From a virus, in the IMG/VR virus record IMGVR_UViG_3300003323_000233, positions 1 to 36,745 of that record: a stretch of 36,745 bases of DNA; one strand, 5' to 3'. The notes below the pieces were generated by a model. That model saw only the letters and a program-made list of their open reading frames with translations, ran no database searches and was not told where the DNA came from. A program made the position numbers and the translations under genes. This document shows positions 1 to 6,538 of this stretch, piece after piece (within the stretch, counting starts at the first letter, position 1; each line of letters starts with the position of its first letter).

Positions 1-25
1 TCGAAGGCATGAAACGCGCATACCA
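1..25. repeat. Left copy of 25-base terminal overlap
   Basis: The first 25 bases are identical to the last 25 (36721..36745). An open reading frame continues in frame across the join when one copy is removed, so this is best read as the assembly overlap of a circular or circularly permuted molecule, not a biological end repeat. Confidence 0.9.
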
Positions 26-80
26 AGATGTATTATCGGAATTTTCAAAAGCAAAAGAACTAATTACAAAACACTCATGA
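1..80 (+). CDS. C-terminal part of wrap-around coiled-coil protein
   Basis: This is the end of the gene that begins at 36438. Counting position 36720 as joined to position 1, the frame enters at base 3 and runs to a TGA at 78-80. The joined product is 120 residues. This part supplies about the last 25 residues and ends in KELITKHS. The gene is whole in the circular genome and is cut only by the choice of window start. No function is known. Confidence 0.75.
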   Translation, partial: EGMKRAYQDVLSEFSKAKELITKHS

Positions 81-112
81 GAAAATTAACCCCCTGAACT
101 CGACTATTTTCT

Positions 113-140
113 CCGGACATTCCGGTTAAAGAGGCTTTTT
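113..140 (+). terminator. Weak candidate terminator
   Basis: A perfect 5-base stem (CCGGA, loop CAT, TCCGG, 113-125) is followed after about ten bases by a short T run at 136-140. It lies between the stop of the wrap-around gene and the next small gene. The stem is short and the T run is offset, so this is only a possibility. Confidence 0.22.
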
Positions 141-149
141 ATTAAACGC

Positions 150-308
150 ATGAGACAGGATAAATATTTCAGACCAGACACAAAAGTGGAAACACTCGCA
201 TGTGGATTCTTTTGGGGGTCTACTCCGGAGGGACATGAATTTTGGCTGAAATACAATATTCTATTTTGTGTCTGTGGGCTTTTTCCGGTACAAAGAAAAC
301 GGAAATAA
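150..308 (+). CDS. Small phage protein with TPEGHxFW motif (52 aa)
   Basis: A 52-residue reading frame runs from ATG at 150 to TAA at 306-308. Residues 19-32 contain GFFWGSTPEGHEFW. This motif recurs, in forms like W-x-x-TPEGHD-F/Y-W, in tiny proteins of many tailed phages, which is why I call the gene despite its size. The second half is hydrophobic and cysteine-containing, and the C-terminus is basic (QRKRK). The molecular role is unknown. It sits just upstream of the terminase genes and may be the last gene of the early operon rather than a packaging gene. Confidence 0.6.
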   Translation: MRQDKYFRPDTKVETLACGFFWGSTPEGHEFWLKYNILFCVCGLFPVQRKRK

Positions 309-317
309 AATTATTTA

Positions 318-325
318 TATATTTG
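318..325 (+). promoter_or_regulatory. Candidate -7 promoter box before terS
   Basis: TATATTTG fits the Bacteroidota -7 consensus TAnnTTTG. It ends 4 bases before the ATG of the terminase small subunit, so transcription would start at or very near the start codon (nearly leaderless). No convincing -33 TTTG element was seen upstream, which lowers confidence. Confidence 0.35.
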
Positions 326-329
326 CCCT

Positions 330-752
330 ATGCCAGCAGGACAACCAACAAAGTACAAATCTCAATACGCCAGCCAAGCGTATAAACTTGCGTTGCTTGG
401 GGCTACGAATGAGAAACTGGCGGATTTCTTTGAGGTTCATGTGGATACGATCGCGGAATGGATTAACGTTCAACCTGAATTCTCCGACGCTCTAAAAGAG
501 GGAAGGGACTTGGCCGACGCAAAAGTCTCCGAATCGCTATATAATCGGGCCATAGGATACTCACATAAGGCGGTTAAAATGCAACTTGACCGAACTGGTA
601 AATGGCAAACAATGGAATACACCGAGCAATATCCGCCCGACACACTCGCGGCAATATTCTGGTTAAAGAACCGACAGCCTGATAGATGGCGTGAAAAGTC
701 AGAAGTTTTAAACAAAACCATCACCGTAACGGTGGCGGATGAGGAAGAATAA
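330..752 (+). CDS. Terminase small subunit
   Basis: This 140-residue protein probably binds the packaging site on phage DNA and hands it to the large terminase subunit. The N-terminal half (about residues 1-60, from MPAGQPTKYK through LALLGATNEKLADFFEVHVDTI) is a helix-turn-helix typical of one common family of phage terminase small subunits. The middle has the family signature ADAKVSESLYNRAIGYSH, and the C-terminal half has YPPDTLAAIFWLKNRQPDRW, also conserved in the family. Length is usual. It is separated from the large subunit by about 730 bases holding a damaged small gene and a structured non-coding stretch, whereas these genes are usually adjacent. Confidence 0.88.
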   Translation: MPAGQPTKYKSQYASQAYKLALLGATNEKLADFFEVHVDTIAEWINVQPEFSDALKEGRDLADAKVSESLYNRAIGYSHKAVKMQLDRTGKWQTMEYTEQYPPDTLAAIFWLKNRQPDRWREKSEVLNKTITVTVADEEE

Positions 753-757
753 AAGTT

Positions 758-970
758 ATGCAAAAACCAACTATCGGCCGTATCGTTATGTTTAACGCCG
801 GCCTCGAAAAAGACCCAGACTTACGCGCTGCAATCATTGTACAGGTTCACAATGAAACATGCATTAACCTTAAAATATTTGGACGTAACAGTTCATAGGT
901 CGACCAAACATTAACATCGGTCGTTCAAGGAAACGGGGAATTTCAATGGAATTGGCCTGTGATGACCTAA
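758..970 (+). pseudogene. Small conserved phage gene interrupted by in-frame TAG
   Basis: From ATG at 758 the frame gives 46 residues (MQKPTIGRIVMFN... ending FGRNSS), then TAG at 896-898, then 23 more in-frame codons (VDQTLTSVVQGNGEFQWNWP...) to TAA at 968-970. The start (PTIGRIV), the middle (AAIIVQVHNETCINLKIF) and the post-TAG end (Q-W-N-W-P) all match a widespread family of about 70-residue phage proteins of unknown role. The whole family length is therefore preserved around one amber codon. Other genes here end in TAG, so the code is not reassigned. Either the gene is recently broken, the base is a sequencing error, or the stop is read through. Confidence 0.65.
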
Positions 971-978
971 AGATAAGA

Positions 979-1160
979 CGGATTTGGCGTCCGAATGCTC
1001 ACCTACCCGGTTATAACCTTGAGCAGTGACACCCGGCAAGGCAGTACAGAAAGCCAGATCCGTTTAAAATTAACAGGCGCTACACCGGCAAGGACGTTGC
1101 CGTGCTTTACCGATAATGTTTGTGCTACTTCTTTAGTTTTGATCAAAGCGTAGCGCCTGT
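979..1160. ncRNA. Candidate structured RNA or cis element between terS and terL
   Basis: This non-coding stretch holds two nested stem systems. Stem I pairs 979-988 with 1053-1062 (CGGATTTGGC with GCCAGATCCG, ten pairs including one G-U) and encloses hairpin 996-1001/1020-1025 (TGCTCA/TGAGCA). Stem II pairs 1073-1083 with 1150-1160 (ACAGGCGCTAC with GTAGCGCCTGT, eleven perfect pairs) and encloses hairpin 1086-1091/1097-1102 (CGGCAA/TTGCCG). The G-U pair in stem I fits a plus-strand RNA. I recognise no known RNA family and no tRNA. A packaging site recognised by the terminase is an alternative. The strand is inferred only. Confidence 0.4.
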
Positions 1161-1321
1161 AAAACATAAAGGGCGTGTGGGTGGTTTTTAGAGAGAGGGT
1201 CTTTTCCACCTCGCGTCCTTTTACCTTAAATTGACACTATAACCGACCGCCAAAGGTGAAACATCCTACGGATTAGCGGGTAGTGGCCGCCGGCGGTTAT
1301 TTTGTCCAAATTATCAAATAT
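1161..1321. other. Non-coding stretch upstream of terL region
   Basis: No convincing gene was found. An imperfect inverted repeat links ATAACCG at 1239-1245 with CGGTTAT at 1294-1300, so the folded region may extend beyond 1160. A TTGACA-like hexamer occurs near 1231. Reading frames on either strand here lack family-like sequence. Confidence 0.4.
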
Positions 1322-1522
1322 ATGAAGTCCAAACACGACGAGACAATCGAAGAAATCCAGGCCCGTACAATGCACTGTACCGCCTGTAAAAACGTCAAAT
1401 TCGGCATTAAAACCCGTTACGCCGTCCCTCATACTTGCGGCATAGATTCGCCAATGGCAATTATTCGGAAAGCAAGTATTTATTATGGAGGTAAAGTGGC
1501 CGGCCTGGAAGAAAATCATTAA
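1322..1522 (+). CDS. Possible small cysteine-containing protein (66 aa)
   Basis: From the ATG at 1322 this frame gives 66 residues with a charged N-terminus (MKSKHDETIEEIQ) and a CTAC pair followed later by HTC (residues 18-39), which could bind zinc. It overlaps the start of the large terminase gene by 38 bases. A GTG further upstream (1283) would add 13 residues. I do not recognise a family, and the last 20 residues look less protein-like because they share DNA with the terminase start. It may be a remnant or a chance frame. Confidence 0.35.
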   Translation: MKSKHDETIEEIQARTMHCTACKNVKFGIKTRYAVPHTCGIDSPMAIIRKASIYYGGKVAGLEENH

Positions 1523-2933
1523 TGAGCATTTTATTCCGTCGGTTCATAATACCGACAGGTATCTAATCGAATGGGGAGGGCGCGGCGCCGCCAAGTCTGA
1601 CGCCATCGCCAAAAAACTCATATTCCGGTGTTTGAGTGAGCGATATTTCCGTTACTTGCTTGTCCGGGAGAATTACAATACCGTCAAGAATAGCCAGTGG
1701 CAAACCCTGAAAGACATTATCCACGATCTTGGCCTCGAGACGCTGTTTATATTCAACATCACGCCACTTGAAATCAAATGTGTAAACGGCAACAAGTTTA
1801 TTGCTGTCGGTTGTGATAATGTAGCTAAAATCAAGTCGGTTAAAGATCCATCCGGAGCATGGTATGAGGAAGATATTCCGGATGAAGATGATTGGACAAC
1901 GATCACCACCTCGATCCGAACCTCAAAGGCAGACTACCTACAGGAAGTATTTACGATTAACCCGGAGGTCAAGGGCGCTTATGAAGATAATTGGTTTTGG
2001 AAGCGGTTTTTTAAAGATCACGCCGAAAAGACGTTCAGCGACTACACAACGATTATGATCGATAAAACACCGGTCAAAATCGGATACACCTCACACCACT
2101 CCACCTATAAAAACAATCGCTGGATACCCAACGAATTTAAGGCGTTTTTGGAGGACATGAAGCGAACCAACCCATATTACTACACCATTTACACCCTTGG
2201 CGAATGGGGCAATAAAATGTCCGGCGGCAGGGCTTATAAAGCCTTTGACCGTTCCAAACACATTGCCGGCAATACATACAATCCAAATTTTGCCATTCAT
2301 GCCGCGTTTGACTTCAATGTTAAACCGTATATGACTATGACGTTGTGGCAAGTATACACTTATCCAGACGGAATGAGACGAGCGTTCCAGATTGATGAGA
2401 TCCTGGGAACCGAGCCGCTAAACAACACGAAAGGCGTTTGCAGGATGTTCCGGGATAAGTACTATGCCCATACCGCTGGTTTGTTCATTTATGGGGATCC
2501 AGCCGGACGACATCAGGACACCAGACAGGAACGAGGATTCAACGATTTTTCCATTATCGCTAAGGAATTAAGGGCCTACACACCCCGAATTCGGGTCGCT
2601 GATATAGCGCCGCCGGTTGTTCAGCGTATTGCATGGATTAACTCCATGCTGGACGCACCAGAGATCTATAAAATCGCGCTGTACATCAATGACAAGTGCC
2701 AACACACCATAATGGATTACATCTATGGAAAGGAAAACGCCGACGGAACTAAATTCAAGGAGAAGGATAAAGACGATGGCGGTGTGTCATTCGAGCGATA
2801 CCACCATATAACCGACGCGAACGATTACTTTTTAACGATGTTGTTCCGTTCGGAATTTAATTTATACCTTCGTGGGAACCGACAACGTGAATATCTTGCC
2901 GGGAAAGAACGTTCGGATTTTAACCACCGATAA
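1485..2933 (+). CDS. Terminase large subunit
   Basis: This 482-residue protein is the ATP-driven DNA packaging motor and nuclease that fills the prohead. The ATPase domain begins with an adenine-binding-like segment and Walker A at residues 31-38 (GGRGAAKS). The Walker B region is at about 125-129 (AWYEED). The C-terminal RNase H-like nuclease shows acidic residues in AAFDFNV (D276), FQIDEI (about E305) and YGDPAG (D338). Order and length match the PBSX/Terminase_3-type large subunits common in Bacteroidota phages. The start at 1485 (MEVKWPAWKK) gives the usual short leader before Walker A. The stop is immediately followed by the next ATG. Confidence 0.93.
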   Translation: MEVKWPAWKKIINEHFIPSVHNTDRYLIEWGGRGAAKSDAIAKKLIFRCLSERYFRYLLVRENYNTVKNSQWQTLKDIIHDLGLETLFIFNITPLEIKCVNGNKFIAVGCDNVAKIKSVKDPSGAWYEEDIPDEDDWTTITTSIRTSKADYLQEVFTINPEVKGAYEDNWFWKRFFKDHAEKTFSDYTTIMIDKTPVKIGYTSHHSTYKNNRWIPNEFKAFLEDMKRTNPYYYTIYTLGEWGNKMSGGRAYKAFDRSKHIAGNTYNPNFAIHAAFDFNVKPYMTMTLWQVYTYPDGMRRAFQIDEILGTEPLNNTKGVCRMFRDKYYAHTAGLFIYGDPAGRHQDTRQERGFNDFSIIAKELRAYTPRIRVADIAPPVVQRIAWINSMLDAPEIYKIALYINDKCQHTIMDYIYGKENADGTKFKEKDKDDGGVSFERYHHITDANDYFLTMLFRSEFNLYLRGNRQREYLAGKERSDFNHR

Positions 2934-3419
2934 ATGGCGTACCTTGTTAAATCGGATTTTTCGCGTCTTATCGCTATCAATCTACTCGACGAAATACTAA
3001 CTCAAGCCGTTGAAACGTCAGGATTAACGGCAGACGAATGTTTGTCCAATGCCATAGATATGGCAATAGCCGAGGTTAAAGGATACTTGAGTGTTAGGTT
3101 TGATATGTCGACAGAGTTCGCAAAGACCGACAACACCAGGAATCCAAATGTAATTCGGGTTACGATTCACATCGCATTGTACAACTTACATTTCACATTG
3201 AATCCGCATGATATTCCGGAAATGCGGCAAAAAATCTACGACCACATTTGTGGAAAGGACGGCGAATTAGCGCAAGTCCGAGACGGCGTTTTGATTTGGG
3301 ATCTGCCGGAAAAAGCAGTGGAGGACACGGCAGGCAAAAACCGCATTGAAATCTATTCCGCTTACAAGTTCATAAGCAAAGAATTTACCGACCCACAACT
3401 CAATCCGAACATACCATGA
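2934..3419 (+). CDS. Mu gp36-like (DUF1320-type) head completion protein
   Basis: This 161-residue protein resembles the Mu gp36/DUF1320 family of head-tail connector or adaptor proteins. Supporting features are the position directly after terL and before the Mu-type portal, and the sequence pattern: an N-terminal helix, ECLSNAIDMAIAEVKGYLSVRF (a helix leading to Y-L), and a segment that covers a short all-helical core before an acidic tail with VEDTAGKNRIEIYSAYKF. It starts at the base after the terL stop and its own stop overlaps the portal start as ATGA, so translation is probably coupled. The exact structural role is inferred from the family. Confidence 0.7.
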   Translation: MAYLVKSDFSRLIAINLLDEILTQAVETSGLTADECLSNAIDMAIAEVKGYLSVRFDMSTEFAKTDNTRNPNVIRVTIHIALYNLHFTLNPHDIPEMRQKIYDHICGKDGELAQVRDGVLIWDLPEKAVEDTAGKNRIEIYSAYKFISKEFTDPQLNPNIP

Positions 3420-4657
3420 GCCAAACCAATAGCACGGTAAGGAAATCCACTCCCGCAAACTACATCACGCAAAAGCAAAAGTATCGCATGCGTGAGGATA
3501 TGCTAAGGCTTAAATGGGCCTTGGATGATTGTGAGAATATCGTAACCTATAACCGGGAGCAACTCCACCGGATTTACCGCGAGATCTACCGCGATCCGCA
3601 ATTAAGATCCCAATGGACAACCCGGAAGTTAAAAACGATCGAAAAGGAATTCCGGATCCTGGATAAAAACGATAATCCGGTCGACGATGCAAAGGCTATA
3701 TTAGAAACACAATGGTTTATGGATCTCATGGACGAGATCCTGGAATCTAAATTATGGGGATTCCGATTGATTGAGTTTGGCCCGGTTGTGAATGGGAAAC
3801 TTACATCCTATAGGGATGTAAATAACCGTGTCCATGATCCAATTAATGTGATTGAGCCAGACAACGTAAAACCTGAATTCGGGGTAATTGTTAAAGATCC
3901 TGCCTTTGTTGACGGGATTCCATTTGAGGGTGGCCCATGGGATAAAAATCTCCTTTTCGTCGGCCGACGCCACGACATGGGAATCATGGTTTCGGCTGTT
4001 AAATACGTCCTGTTTAAGAATAATTGCGCGGAGAATTGGAGTGAATGGGCGGAAGTATTCGGGATGGATATTCGATACGGCAAGACGTACGCGGAGGGTG
4101 ACGCACGCCAAGCCTTTTTGGATACGCTTAAAAAACTTGGTTCAAGTGGTTACGGTGTGATCGATAAAGAGGACGAGATCATTTTCGGTGGCACATCCAG
4201 AACAGACGCGTATAAGGTTTACGAGTCGTTAATGGACACGACCGACAAGAACCTGGCAAAACTGATTTTTGGGCAAGATGTGGTAAGCAATAACACTGGC
4301 CGGGTAGTGGGAGAGGTTGGGGAAAACGTGGCTAACCTATACGGTGATTCGGACGCTAAGTTTGTGTCCAGGATCATTAATTACTACGTATTACCAAAGC
4401 TAACGGCGTTGGGGTTGTATAACTTTGAAAATCTTAAATTCAAATGGGATACATCCGAAAAACTCACCCTGGACGAACAAAGCCAGATCGATTTACGAAT
4501 CGCACAAATGGGCTACAAGCCAGCCAAACCATACCTTGAGGAAAAGTATAATATTAAACTCGAGGATGCGCCAGATCCGGTTAAAATCGATCCTAATAAG
4601 CCGGTAAAAGTAAAAGTTAACTCCGCCCTCCGGGAATTGTATGCTACCGCTCAATAG
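3416..4657 (+). CDS. Mu gp29-like (DUF935) portal protein
   Basis: This 413-residue protein should form the twelve-subunit ring through which DNA enters and leaves the head. It matches the Mu gp29/DUF935 portal family by length and pattern: YREIYRDPQLRSQWTTRK near the N-terminus, a middle with WGFRLIEFG, GRRHDMGIMVSAVKYVLFKN and WAEVFGMDIRYGKT, then KLIFGQDVV followed by a long C-terminal helix region and a lysine/proline-rich tail. The start overlaps the previous stop (ATGA) and the end overlaps the next gene by 17 bases. Together with the gp36-, gpF- and gpG-like genes it forms a Mu-type head module. Confidence 0.88.
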   Translation: MSQTNSTVRKSTPANYITQKQKYRMREDMLRLKWALDDCENIVTYNREQLHRIYREIYRDPQLRSQWTTRKLKTIEKEFRILDKNDNPVDDAKAILETQWFMDLMDEILESKLWGFRLIEFGPVVNGKLTSYRDVNNRVHDPINVIEPDNVKPEFGVIVKDPAFVDGIPFEGGPWDKNLLFVGRRHDMGIMVSAVKYVLFKNNCAENWSEWAEVFGMDIRYGKTYAEGDARQAFLDTLKKLGSSGYGVIDKEDEIIFGGTSRTDAYKVYESLMDTTDKNLAKLIFGQDVVSNNTGRVVGEVGENVANLYGDSDAKFVSRIINYYVLPKLTALGLYNFENLKFKWDTSEKLTLDEQSQIDLRIAQMGYKPAKPYLEEKYNIKLEDAPDPVKIDPNKPVKVKVNSALRELYATAQ

Positions 4658-5441
4658 TACTGAATTACCACCGGATCCTCCGTTTTCCGATGAATACGAG
4701 GACGATTATGTCCGTAGGATATACAATGAGGAAATCACCAAAAACACCCTGGATAAGACCTACCACGAATTGACTGGTGGGTATCTGCAGAGCGGAGCGG
4801 AGAAAGGATTTAAGGGTAAAGTGGCCGACTTTGGCGACTTCTCACCAGAGGGTATTACAATCCGCTCGATCCGTAAAAACATCTTTCAATTTTCAGCCGC
4901 CAAGCAATATCAACAAGTCGTAACAATGAGCGACTTTATTTATGAAAACGGCCTGAAAAGCCCATACACCGAGTTTAAAAAACTGGCTAAAACGGTGTTT
5001 GATGTGTATAATAAAAATTACCTGAAAACCGAGTACGCTACCGCGGTTGGTCAGGCTCAAAGTGCCCGCGACTGGTTGCACTTTGAAAAGAACAAAGAGG
5101 AATTTCCATGGCTTAAATATCATACACAATTAGACGGACACGTCAGGGATCAACACGCAGCGCTCGAGGGACTGACCGCCCGCGTTGACGATCCAATTTG
5201 GAGGCATTACGCCCCAAAAAATGGATGGAACTGCCGTTGTTTCCTGACTCAAGAAATGAAGGGTAAGCGCTCAAACCGCGAATTGCCTGAATTCGGGACG
5301 CCGGAATTTCCGGAGGTGTTCGATATGAACCCAGGAATAGATAAGTTAATTTTTGATCCCGCGAAACACCCGTATTTCTTTGTAGAGAAAGGTGACAAGG
5401 ATCTCAAGGACAATAATTTTAACTTATATGTACCGAACTAA
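4641..5441 (+). CDS. Mu gpF-like head morphogenesis protein
   Basis: This 266-residue protein resembles the SPP1 gp7/Mu gpF minor head protein family, which associates with the portal inside the prohead. The diagnostic C-terminal half reads ARDWLHFEKNKEEFPWLKY, then QLDGHVRDQHAALEGL, then APKNGWNCRCF, the conserved G-W-x-C-R-C segment of the family. The N-terminal half is helical (NNTL... FKGKVADFGD). It begins 17 bases before the portal stop. In this family the protein is injected or helps DNA ejection; that role is inferred. Confidence 0.85.
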   Translation: MLPLNSTELPPDPPFSDEYEDDYVRRIYNEEITKNTLDKTYHELTGGYLQSGAEKGFKGKVADFGDFSPEGITIRSIRKNIFQFSAAKQYQQVVTMSDFIYENGLKSPYTEFKKLAKTVFDVYNKNYLKTEYATAVGQAQSARDWLHFEKNKEEFPWLKYHTQLDGHVRDQHAALEGLTARVDDPIWRHYAPKNGWNCRCFLTQEMKGKRSNRELPEFGTPEFPEVFDMNPGIDKLIFDPAKHPYFFVEKGDKDLKDNNFNLYVPN

Positions 5442-5619
5442 CGGGAGGGGCAAATGGGATATGAAACATGGCGTACGTTATGGCTCTGCGCGCTCACGAA
5501 TCCTAACGGAGAAAACGGCCTCCCGGCTTGCTTGCAAGAACTATGAAGTTTTCCCCGATTTGGATAAACCGACCCTTGCCACAAACTCTCATTTGATCGG
5601 AATTCGTGAGAAAACGTAA
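5428..5619 (+). CDS. Possible small basic protein (63 aa)
   Basis: The frame from ATG at 5428 overlaps the end of the gpF-like gene by 14 bases and runs to TAA just before a terminator-like hairpin. It is rich in arginine and lysine (residues 1-30) and has no recognised family. A second ATG at residue 12 (5461) is possible. A competing 30-residue frame at 5454..5546 (MGYETWRTLWLC...) covers the same DNA, so which frame is used, if any, is uncertain. Confidence 0.35.
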   Translation: MYRTNGRGKWDMKHGVRYGSARSRILTEKTASRLACKNYEVFPDLDKPTLATNSHLIGIREKT

Positions 5620-5621
5620 AC

Positions 5622-5642
5622 GGGGACGGGTTCCCCTTTTTT
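5622..5642 (+). terminator. Candidate intrinsic terminator
   Basis: A GC-rich hairpin (GGGGA, loop CGGGT, TCCCC; 5622-5636) is followed at once by six T bases up to the next ATG at 5643. The stem is only five pairs, so it may attenuate rather than stop transcription between the head-assembly and connector genes. Confidence 0.4.
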
Positions 5643-6044
5643 ATGAAACAGTTTGGCAAAATAGATCTTAAAGCGAAACTCCAAAAGTTTTACCGGGCCC
5701 GACAGTCCGCGTTAAGGGCTATTGCCAATAATTCGGTTAACTTCTTTAAAGTTAATGTATTCGAGGCACAAGGCTTTATAGACGTAACGGTCAGCCGGTG
5801 GGCGCCTAAGAAAAAGCCAGAACCAAGCCGTAAGATATTGGTAAAAACCGGACACGGCCGACAGTCGATCCATGTTAAATCGATTATAGGAACCAAAATC
5901 ACCATCGAGGCGGAGGCATATTACATGAAATACCACAACGAAGGAACCAAGAACCTACCCAAGCGCCAGTTTATGGGCAACTCCGACACCCTGAACAAAC
6001 AGAATATTCGTATTTTTAAACAAAAAATGAAACGGGTATTATGA
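5643..6044 (+). CDS. Mu gpG-like virion morphogenesis protein
   Basis: This 133-residue basic protein matches the phage virion morphogenesis / tail completion family (Mu gpG, P2 gpS type; HK97 gp10-like fold). The key segment is AEAYYMKYHNEGTKNLPKRQFMG (residues about 91-113), a pattern of Y-x-x-x-H-x-x-G followed by P-x-R-x-F/M that is typical of this family. Another typical segment is ILVKTGHGRQSIHVKS (a K/R-TG-x-L/G-R-x-S pattern). It probably joins the head connector to the tail. It starts directly after a terminator-like hairpin and ends with an ATGA overlap to the next gene. Confidence 0.75.
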   Translation: MKQFGKIDLKAKLQKFYRARQSALRAIANNSVNFFKVNVFEAQGFIDVTVSRWAPKKKPEPSRKILVKTGHGRQSIHVKSIIGTKITIEAEAYYMKYHNEGTKNLPKRQFMGNSDTLNKQNIRIFKQKMKRVL

Positions 6045-6538
6045 AAGCGCTTTTTAATTTCCTCAAGGCCAGGATTAACAGCAAGCTACCGCAGATTAAA
6101 ACGGTGGAAATGTGGCGCGGGCAGACTACCAGGGAGCGGATTGATAAGAAACAAAACCCATATCGTACGCCTGCCATCTTCATTGAGTTCATTGTGGATG
6201 ATGTGAAAAGCTATTCCCTCGGGATAAAACGTGTTGATTTAACGATCCGATTTCGGTTCGCAATGCAACACATGACGTTCGAGCGCTTGGATGATTTGGA
6301 TTTTCAGGATAATTTTGATGAGTTTATACAGACACTACGTGGCAACCCGAACGACAGCGTCCAATTTTCCTCTCTTTGCGAAGTCCTTACCGATCTCGAC
6401 GAGGAATTTGATAACGTCAACGAGCCTTATATTGATTATACGACTGTTTACACCAAGACATCGGCGTACACTCGTAAAACCGATTCTATCCGCGTGGGTG
6501 TGGAACCTGACATAACCGTAACCCAACTCCACGAATAA
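6041..6538 (+). CDS. Probable tail terminator-like protein
   Basis: This 165-residue protein is of unknown family. Its position directly after the gpG-like protein and before the baseplate J-like protein, its length, and a mixed alpha/beta pattern (TPAIFIEFIVDD, then VDLTIRFRFAMQHM, an acidic helix, and a C-terminal strand DSIRVGVEPDITVTQ) fit the tail terminator/completion proteins that cap the sheath and tube. That role is inference from gene order, not from a motif. The start overlaps the previous stop (ATGA) and its stop abuts the next ATG. Confidence 0.5.
   Translation: MKALFNFLKARINSKLPQIKTVEMWRGQTTRERIDKKQNPYRTPAIFIEFIVDDVKSYSLGIKRVDLTIRFRFAMQHMTFERLDDLDFQDNFDEFIQTLRGNPNDSVQFSSLCEVLTDLDEEFDNVNEPYIDYTTVYTKTSAYTRKTDSIRVGVEPDITVTQLHE

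Noticed and set aside
758-970. Genome-wide reassignment of TAG
   Set aside because: Several well-placed genes (for example the portal at 4655-4657 and the gene at 29869-29871) end in TAG at sensible lengths.
1003-1209. Minus-strand frame of 68 codons in the gap before terL
   Set aside because: It lies exactly over the inverted repeats, has no family-like sequence and no promoter; the open frame is more likely a by-product of the structure.
971-1321. A tRNA gene in the structured gap
   Set aside because: No T-arm consensus (GGTTCGAATCC-like) or CCA-compatible acceptor stem could be fitted on either strand.
3752-4111. Minus-strand frames of 90-119 codons opposite the portal gene
   Set aside because: They overlap a well-supported portal protein and look like codon-bias shadows.
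2934-6044. A Mu-like transposable phage
   Set aside because: Only the head-assembly genes are Mu-like; no transposase, target-DNA activator or Mu ends were seen, and the contig closes into a circle.
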